Shown here: piece after piece, positions 6,468-11,229 of the stretch
Position numbering within the stretch: the stretch's first letter is position 1
Layout: every line of letters begins with the position of its first letter
Assembly (NCBI GenBank): GCA_016177865.1
Contig: JACOUJ010000019.1
Span: 1 to 11,229, forward strand
Direction: 5' to 3'
DNA: 11,229 bases
DNA from: Candidatus Rokuibacteriota bacterium
GTDB lineage: Bacteria; Methylomirabilota; Methylomirabilia; Rokubacteriales; JACOUJ01
Made by a program: the position numbers and the translations under genes
Notes under the pieces: generated by a model
Databases searched by the model: none
What the model saw: only the letters and a program-made list of their open reading frames with translations
Told to the model about the DNA's origin: nothing

Positions 6468-7209
6468 TCACCAGACCCTTCGGTCCAGGTGCTTCTTGGC
6501 CAGCTGCGCAATCCTTAGAACAGAGCTGCGCAAGGTAAAGGCGCTGTAGAGGATGTCTTCGTGGACGAGCGTGAGCCTGGTTTGCCCGCTCCGTCCCAAT
6601 TCGGATTGGTACGGCTCGCGACCTCGCGTGAACTCCTGCGAGACATAAAGAAAGCAGTTCTGGCGATACCACCATTCCACCTTCTCGTTGTGCCACAGCA
6701 CGGGCCGGAACGGATCGAGCCTGGCGTAGCCCTTCTGGGAGAACAGAGAGGACCAATAGGCGGGCCACTGCTCGTTTAGATGCCCCGTGCCCCCCTGATG
6801 CGGAGCCGCAGCGGAAAAGAAGATCACCGGTGCCAGCCTCACCAGCGAAGCCACGAAGCCCGCGGCGGAAGTCGGCGGCAAGATGTTCCGCGACCTCCAG
6901 CGACACGCACAGATCGAACGTCTCCGCGTGCGAGAAGGGCTCGCGCAGATCCACCGCGAGAAACCGCTCACGTGGAATCATGAGCGACTCGACGTCGACA
7001 TGGTTGCCGTCCAGTCCGAGGAGCCGTTCCACGCCGTACTCGCGGAATACTGACAGCCAGGTGCCCAGTCCACAGCCCACGTCGACGACGCTCGAGGGAC
7101 GCACGAACTCCATGACGAGCGGCACGACCTCTCGCGCCGACGCCAAGGATCCCTCGGCCTGCCATTCAAAGAAGCTCTTCGTGTAGACGGTGCCTGGGGA
7201 CTCGGCCAC
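6468..7209 (-). pseudogene. Class I SAM-dependent methyltransferase, interrupted by a one-base frameshift
   Basis: The protein reads in two frames. From the GTG at 7209 the first part is MAESPGTVYTKSFF, then VVDVGCGLGTW (SAM-binding motif I, residues 41-51), LLGLDGN, FLAVDL and FDLCVSLEVAEHL. In the next frame it continues as PPTSAAGFVASLVRLAP, VIFFSAAAPHQGGTGHLNEQ and WPAYW to TGA at 6468, about 246 residues in all. Removing one A from the AA at 6880-6881 (plus strand) rejoins EHL to PPTSAAGF with no residue out of place. The family methylates small molecules, sugars or lipids; the product here is unknown. The start lies 8 bases after the transferase stop, with AGGGG 5 bases before GTG overlapping that stop, so it is the last gene of the operon. 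Because motif I and the C-terminal half are both well preserved, the break may be a sequencing or assembly error or a very recent mutation. The long unshifted frame up to 7473 is an overlap artefact. Confidence 0.85.
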
Positions 7210-7217
7210 AGCGACCC

Positions 7218-7985
7218 CTAGCTTGCCCCGTTCAATACGGCCTCGCTCCGAGAGTCCTGACGGCAGATGGGCCAGTCGACGCCTGGCAAGCCGCCAGGCC
7301 AGTCCCAGCAGAATAGCCGCCAGTCGTTTCCTTCCGCGGCAAGCGCTCCCACGTAACCGGGGCCCGGCGAGAGATTCTGCACGGTCCAGCCTGAGGTTTC
7401 CCCGGGCTCGCCCGGCCTCATGCCCAGGAAGCCTACCCCGCGCGCCTTTAGATACGCCTCGTTGCGGGTCCAACAGGCAAGAAACGCCTCCGTGTACATC
7501 TCCGCAGGGAGCTGACGGAGCATGGCAACTTCTCGTGACGAGAAGAATCGCTCTGCGACACCCAGGCCGCCGACGACCCCGCGGAGACGCTCGACATCGA
7601 CGCCGATCTCGCGGCCCCGACTCACCGCGTACAGCGCAAGCCCCGGAGCGTGTGAAATGCTGAAGCGGAGCCCATTGCGGCCGCCTTCCCCCTCCACGCC
7701 CGGCTTTCCATACGGGGTGTGCTCGAACCGAATCTCACCGGGTCCAACGCCCAGATAGCGACCCAGAACCGACTTGAGCACGGCCCGCGCCACGATGTAG
7801 CGCTCACGGTCCCTCGGAAACCAAAAGCGCTCCCCGCGCTCCAGCTCCGCCAGCGACAGCACCCGCGAGAGGCGACGCACGTGGGACGACGGGACGTCGA
7901 GGGCAGCCCGCCAGACGTGAGCGGCTGAGCGGTCGCATGTCAGGCTTTCAGGGGGGCGCAGCCACGGGGCGACGACCGATTTCAC
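7218..7985 (-). CDS. Sfp-type 4'-phosphopantetheinyl transferase
   Basis: A 255-residue enzyme that moves the phosphopantetheine arm of CoA onto a serine of carrier proteins, turning apo into holo form. Sfp-family marks are in order: YGKPGV (92-97), LRFSISHAPGLALYA (106-120), GVDVER (128-133) with Asp130 and Glu132 as metal ligands, and CWTRNEAYLKARG (171-183) with Glu176 and Lys180. The length is right for Sfp/Gsp/EntD-type enzymes, longer than the AcpS type. The start is taken as GTG at 7985 because it forms a GTGA overlap with the stop of the A-T-TE gene, has GAGG 7 bases upstream (7993-7996), and is followed by MKSVVAPWLRPP; the frame open further upstream (to 8477) lies inside the A-T-TE gene and has no family features. 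Its obvious substrate is Ser578 of the carrier domain in the neighbouring protein, though a housekeeping role as well is possible. Confidence 0.93.
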   Translation of the reverse strand: MKSVVAPWLRPPESLTCDRSAAHVWRAALDVPSSHVRRLSRVLSLAELERGERFWFPRDRERYIVARAVLKSVLGRYLGVGPGEIRFEHTPYGKPGVEGEGGRNGLRFSISHAPGLALYAVSRGREIGVDVERLRGVVGGLGVAERFFSSREVAMLRQLPAEMYTEAFLACWTRNEAYLKARGVGFLGMRPGEPGETSGWTVQNLSPGPGYVGALAAEGNDWRLFCWDWPGGLPGVDWPICRQDSRSEAVLNGAS

Positions 7986-10705
7986 TCCTGGACCTCGTCC
8001 AAGCAGACCCGCAAGCGCACAGCCACGATGTCGACATGCTTGGTGATGCACGTCAGGTGGTCGCCCGGCACCGAGAGTACCTTCACCTCGGCAGCCACCC
8101 TGCCCCAGCCCAGCGTCGGGTCGCTGGATCGGCTCGCCGGACCCTCCATCGAAGCAATGACGGTAACGCGACCGGGATACGTCCTCGGAATGTAGTTGGC
8201 CACGATGCGATCGTACGTGTCGATCATATGCAGTTGGCGCCGGCCAACGTTCTGAGTCGCCGAGTTCGCGTCGCTTTGGAAGGCGGCAGGGGTCGGACGC
8301 GATCTGGGACCGACTTTGCGGAGTACGTACGAAATCTGCTGGTGGAGGTCCAGTTGCGACAGCTCTCCCAGGCGAGCGACCCGGTATCGCCAGCCCAGGA
8401 ACGCGGCGCGTCGCTCGGCGGGACCGAGGCCACGAAGGCGCGAGACTCCTTCCACCAGTGCGCGGAGGACATGCCACCGCGGATCTGCGGCGGACTTGTC
8501 AATCACGACCAAGAGGGAAACCGTCCGGCCCCGCGCCCGAAGCCGCTGTGCCATCTCGAAGGCAATCAACCCCGCGTTCGAAAAGCCGCCTAGCAGGTAC
8601 GGGCCGTCCGGTTGAACTGCGCACAGGGTCTCGAGGTGAGCTTCCGCCATCGCCTCGATCGTGGGCGGCACCGGGTCCCCATTGCTCCCGTGCGCCGAGA
8701 GCGTGTAGAAGGGTTGCTCCGGGTGGAGCCGCGCCGCAAGATTACGGCAGTAGAACCCGCCGCCGTTATAGTCTCCGTTGAGCAGAACGAACGGCAGCCT
8801 GGACCCGCCGGATCGGATCTTTATCAGAGAGGGCCCCAGGACGGCCGCGTCTCGACGAGCCAAGAGCTCGCGCGCCAGCAGCTCCACGGTGGGCGCGGTG
8901 GACAAAGCCGAGGGCGGAACCGTGAAGCCGCAGGCCCGCTCGACTTCGTCCACCATGCGCGCGGCCAGCAGCGAGTAGCCCCCCAGGTCGAAGAAGTCAT
9001 CTCTGACGCCGATCGGGCGCACGCCGAACAGCTCCTCCCATATCTGCGTCAGCTGAAGTTCCAGCGGATCCAGAGGCGGGACGTAAGCGCTCGTGGTCCT
9101 GAAGGAGCCGCGAGCCTCGTCGGGCCCGAGAAGACCCACTTGCTCGGCTAGTTTCCCGCGCTGCCACTTGCCCGTCGGGCCCGTCGGGATCGACGGAACG
9201 ATCAGCACCTGACGGGGCACCTTGAACTCTGCGAGCCGCCTGGCGGCGAATTCCCGAATTGTCCATTCAGATGCGACAGCGCCCTCGCGCAACACCACGG
9301 CCGCAGCCACATCCTCACCGAGGCTGACATGGGGAACCGGAAAGGCGACTGCCTGCGCGATCGCAGGGTGCTCCATCAGCACCTCTTCCACCTCCCGTGG
9401 CGAGATCTTCTCTCCACCACGGTTGATGATCTCCTTGAGTCGTCCCGTGATGAACAGGAAGCCTTCGGCATCCAGATACCCCTGATCACCCGTCTTCAGC
9501 CACCCATCGATGAACGCACGTGCGTTGGCCACCGCGTCACTCTCGTACCCGCGGATCACATTCGGCCCGCGAATCACGATCTCGCCCACTTGCCCCGACG
9601 GCAGCTTGTTGCCCCGCTCGTCGATGATCGCGAGCTCAGGGCCAGCGGCGACGCCAACCGATCCGACCTTTCGCTCGCGCGGCGGCAGCGGGTTGCTCGT
9701 GATCTGCATGGCCGCCTCAGTCATGCCGTACGATTCAGCCACGGGTGCGCCGAACACCTGTTCCAACTCTGCCCGCACTCGTGGTGGCAAGGCAGAAGAG
9801 GACGAGCGAATAACCCTGAGCTGACAGCGCGCGATGGTCTCCCTGTGAAGTGGCACTCGCGCGAGGATCGCCTGATGAACTGTTGGCACCGCCGTGTACC
9901 AGGTCGGGCGAAGTTCTTCCAGCCACGCGAAGAATTTGGTCGCATCGAAGCGCGGTGGGCACGCCACACTCCCGCCAGCCAGCAGAGAAGCCAGCGTGAC
10001 CATGAGACCGTGCAGGTGAAACAGCGCCGCCAGATTCAGGCATCGGTCCGTCTCGCCCAGAGAAAGCGCGTTCACGGTATTCCGAGCCGAGATGCAGAGG
10101 TTCGCATGGGTCAGCGGAACGATCTTCGGCCGCGACGTCGTGCCCGACGTATGTATGACGAGCGCCAAGTCGTCGGGCTGCGCCACCCTCCCACAAGGGC
10201 GACCCGCGCATCGGTCTCCAGTCAGGCGGAAGACCCCTGCCTCGGCGCCCTCCACGGGTGTCAACTCGATGACCGGGATATCCCGCACCCGAGCCACTTC
10301 CCTCGCAGGCGAGTCCGTTCCCGAGCAGGTAATGACCGCGCGCGCTTTCAAGTCCGAGAGATAAAAGTCGAATTCACCGGCGCGGTACGCATGGTTGAGC
10401 GGCGCGCTGACGGCCCCGGCAGCCACTGCGAAACACGTGACCGCCATCTCGGGGCCGCTCGGCAGCACGATTGCGACACGGTCCTCGCGGCCCAGACCCA
10501 TGTCGCTCAGCGTGCGAAGGACTACCTGGACCTGACGGTACAGACCCGCGTAGCTCAACGAGGCGCGGCCAGGCGCAGTGACGGCCACGGCGTCAGGCGT
10601 CCGTTCGACTCTGACCGCGAAGAGCCGATCGATGCAAACGGGTTCTGCGACGTCGGCCATACTCAAGGCCTCAGCATTGCAAATCGAGGCGGCGAGATCC
10701 TTCAT
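7982..10705 (-). CDS. NRPS-like A-T-TE synthetase: oxalyl-CoA-synthetase-like adenylation domain, carrier domain, thioesterase
   Basis: A 907-residue three-domain protein. Residues about 25-520 are an AMP-forming acyl-activating domain: HTSGTTSRPK (185-194) binds ATP phosphate, then AESYGMTE (323-330), GWLKTGDQGYLD (401-412), GRLKEIINRGGEKISP (421-436) and the C-terminal lysine Lys513 in PTGKWQRGK. The stretch AMQITSNPLPP with KVGSVG is typical of the AAE3/Pcs60 oxalate-CoA ligase group, so a small carboxylic acid rather than an amino acid is the likely substrate (inference). Residues about 545-615 are a carrier domain with DDFFDLGGYSLL, arm-bearing Ser578. Residues about 637-905 are a type I thioesterase with Ser709 (GGFSNAG), Asp736 (VVIDKS) and His883 (GDHLT); Ala711 replaces the usual glycine after the nucleophile elbow. 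There is no condensation domain. The start ATG at 10705 has GAGGGA 6 bases upstream and overlaps the stop of the regulator remnant (ATGA). The product is unknown: a released acid, ester, lactone or a self-condensed dimer are all possible. Confidence 0.93.
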   Translation of the reverse strand: MKDLAASICNAEALSMADVAEPVCIDRLFAVRVERTPDAVAVTAPGRASLSYAGLYRQVQVVLRTLSDMGLGREDRVAIVLPSGPEMAVTCFAVAAGAVSAPLNHAYRAGEFDFYLSDLKARAVITCSGTDSPAREVARVRDIPVIELTPVEGAEAGVFRLTGDRCAGRPCGRVAQPDDLALVIHTSGTTSRPKIVPLTHANLCISARNTVNALSLGETDRCLNLAALFHLHGLMVTLASLLAGGSVACPPRFDATKFFAWLEELRPTWYTAVPTVHQAILARVPLHRETIARCQLRVIRSSSSALPPRVRAELEQVFGAPVAESYGMTEAAMQITSNPLPPRERKVGSVGVAAGPELAIIDERGNKLPSGQVGEIVIRGPNVIRGYESDAVANARAFIDGWLKTGDQGYLDAEGFLFITGRLKEIINRGGEKISPREVEEVLMEHPAIAQAVAFPVPHVSLGEDVAAAVVLREGAVASEWTIREFAARRLAEFKVPRQVLIVPSIPTGPTGKWQRGKLAEQVGLLGPDEARGSFRTTSAYVPPLDPLELQLTQIWEELFGVRPIGVRDDFFDLGGYSLLAARMVDEVERACGFTVPPSALSTAPTVELLARELLARRDAAVLGPSLIKIRSGGSRLPFVLLNGDYNGGGFYCRNLAARLHPEQPFYTLSAHGSNGDPVPPTIEAMAEAHLETLCAVQPDGPYLLGGFSNAGLIAFEMAQRLRARGRTVSLLVVIDKSAADPRWHVLRALVEGVSRLRGLGPAERRAAFLGWRYRVARLGELSQLDLHQQISYVLRKVGPRSRPTPAAFQSDANSATQNVGRRQLHMIDTYDRIVANYIPRTYPGRVTVIASMEGPASRSSDPTLGWGRVAAEVKVLSVPGDHLTCITKHVDIVAVRLRVCLDEVQE

Positions 10706-11097
10706 CGAAAATCCCTCGCGTTCACCTGATGCTTGTCCAGCAAGCCGTGCAAAGTGGGGCGACTCACTTCCAGCGCCTGGGCGGCCTTGCTGATGTTGCC
10801 TCGGTTTCGGCTCATGGCTTCAACCAGCGCCTCGCGTTCCGCCCGCTCTCGCGCCTTCCGGAGCGACGCCGCCGGTGAGTCCTCGGTCGGCGGTGCAAGG
10901 TCGAGGTCGACGGGCCTGATGAGCCGACCGGTCGCCATGATCACGGCCCGGCTGACCTTGTTTTCCAGCTCGCGGATGTTTCCGGGCCACGGGTAGCCCA
11001 TCAGGAGTTGCTCCGGGGTCGGGGGCGGAGGCGGAGGGCGATGGAGGGAGCTGCCGAGCATGGGGCGGAGGATAGCTGCGGGGGTGGCGGCGGCCAA
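10702..11097 (-). pseudogene. prsR: C-terminal remnant of PrsR-like sigma-54-dependent response regulator (DNA-binding end only)
   Basis: Only the end of a sigma-54 activator is present. TPEQLLMGYPWPGNIRELEN is the last part of the AAA+ module; it continues through KVSRAVIMATG to a Fis-type helix-turn-helix, SRNRGNISKAAQALEVSRPTLHGLLDKHQV. The linker SLRKARERAEREALVEAM and this helix-turn-helix closely resemble PrsR, the PEP-CTERM-box response regulator. The receiver domain, the ATP-binding motif and the GAFTGA loop that contacts sigma-54 are all missing; upstream in the same frame are only PPPPPP and unrelated residues back to a stop at 11104-11106. It therefore cannot activate sigma-54 transcription, but could still bind DNA. 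The start is uncertain: TTG 11097, ATG 11061, or ATG 11001 with GGAG 9 bases upstream. Its stop overlaps the start of the A-T-TE gene (ATGA), so translating the remnant would couple to that gene. It may be a decayed duplicate or a deletion product rather than a working gene. Confidence 0.8.
11018..11040. repeat. G-rich short-repeat tract at the 5' edge of the PrsR remnant
   Basis: On the plus strand a run of GGGGGCGGA, GGCGGA and GGGCG units encodes the PPPPPP stretch of the remnant. PrsR similarity ends here: TPEQL is family-like, the residues before it are not. The tract therefore marks the likely breakpoint and could itself have promoted the deletion or fusion. Confidence 0.45.
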
Positions 11098-11229
11098 ACG
11101 CAGTCAGACCGCTGCCAGAGCAGAGCGGATTTCCTGCTCGACCTGGCTCGATTGCCGCGCGTAGCGATGGCGGGACGTGCGCCGGATGACGTCGGCGCGA
11201 TCGGGGCGGCTCATCGCCGGCGGCGGCAG
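11098..11229. other. Edge region with no recognised gene; one 36-codon open frame on the minus strand
   Basis: On the minus strand ATG 11214 to TGA 11104 gives 36 codons beginning MSRPDRADVIRRTSRHRYAR, in the same frame as the PrsR remnant and ended by the TGA just before it. No ribosome binding site is clear and no family is recognised. It may be the end of another gene, a short leader frame, or chance in GC-rich DNA. No promoter for the minus-strand operon is apparent here; it may lie beyond the window. Confidence 0.25.

Noticed and set aside
7210..7473. N-terminal extension of the methyltransferase frame
   Set aside because: It overlaps the transferase's coding end and reads as Arg-rich filler; family-like sequence begins at GTG 7209.
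7986..8477. N-terminal extension of the phosphopantetheinyl transferase frame
   Set aside because: It lies entirely within the A-T-TE coding region in another frame and lacks transferase features; GTG 7985 with a GTGA overlap fits better.
9329..10729. 466-codon open frame on the plus strand opposite the A-T-TE gene
   Set aside because: Arg/His-rich translation with no family features; it is the mirror of a well-supported adenylation domain in GC-rich DNA.

Overview
The window is GC-rich DNA, very probably from a Gram-negative bacterium that has the PEP-CTERM/exosortase protein-sorting system. Pointers to this are a protein with a textbook PEP-CTERM tail, a long TPR protein of the type found beside exosortase loci, the C-terminal end of a PrsR-like sigma-54 regulator, a sigma-54 promoter in front of the PEP-CTERM gene, and a GEMM-I (cyclic di-GMP class) riboswitch. 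The phylum cannot be read from the sequence. Such combinations occur in NC10/Rokubacteria-like lineages, deltaproteobacterial groups and betaproteobacteria; this is only a guess. No exosortase, histidine kinase PrsK, rRNA, tRNA, CRISPR array or insertion sequence is visible.

Plus strand, left half. The window opens inside a large TPR-repeat protein (1-2252). After an intergenic region with a sigma-54 (-24/-12) promoter comes a 250-residue secreted PEP-CTERM protein (2460-3212), closed by a strong rho-independent terminator (3235-3271). An AT-rich leader (about 3296-3367) leads to a GEMM-I riboswitch aptamer (3424-3504) and a hairpin that can hide the ribosome binding site of the next gene. 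That gene (3570-6386) encodes a 938-residue exported protein: Kelch/galactose-oxidase-like propeller halves, a Pro-rich linker, an Ig-like domain, a Ser/Thr-rich linker and a C-terminal SH3-like domain. It carries no PEP-CTERM tail.

Minus strand, right half, converging on the first set at a perfect 13-bp inverted repeat (6394-6433). Read in the order of transcription: a PrsR C-terminal remnant (DNA-binding end only, 11097-10702); an NRPS-like A-T-TE protein with an oxalyl-CoA-synthetase-like adenylation domain (10705-7982); an Sfp-type phosphopantetheinyl transferase (7985-7218); and a SAM-dependent methyltransferase split by a one-base frameshift (7209-6468). The first three reading frames overlap by 4 bases each (ATGA, GTGA) and the fourth starts 8 bases after the third, so this is a tightly coupled operon. 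The transferase would arm the carrier domain of the A-T-TE protein, the thioesterase would release the product, and the methyltransferase may modify it or something else.

Taken together the locus looks like an envelope or extracellular-matrix region under two kinds of control (sigma-54/PrsR at one promoter, a cyclic-dinucleotide riboswitch at another) next to a compact, apparently undescribed small-molecule operon that appears to have captured the tail end of the PrsR regulator gene.
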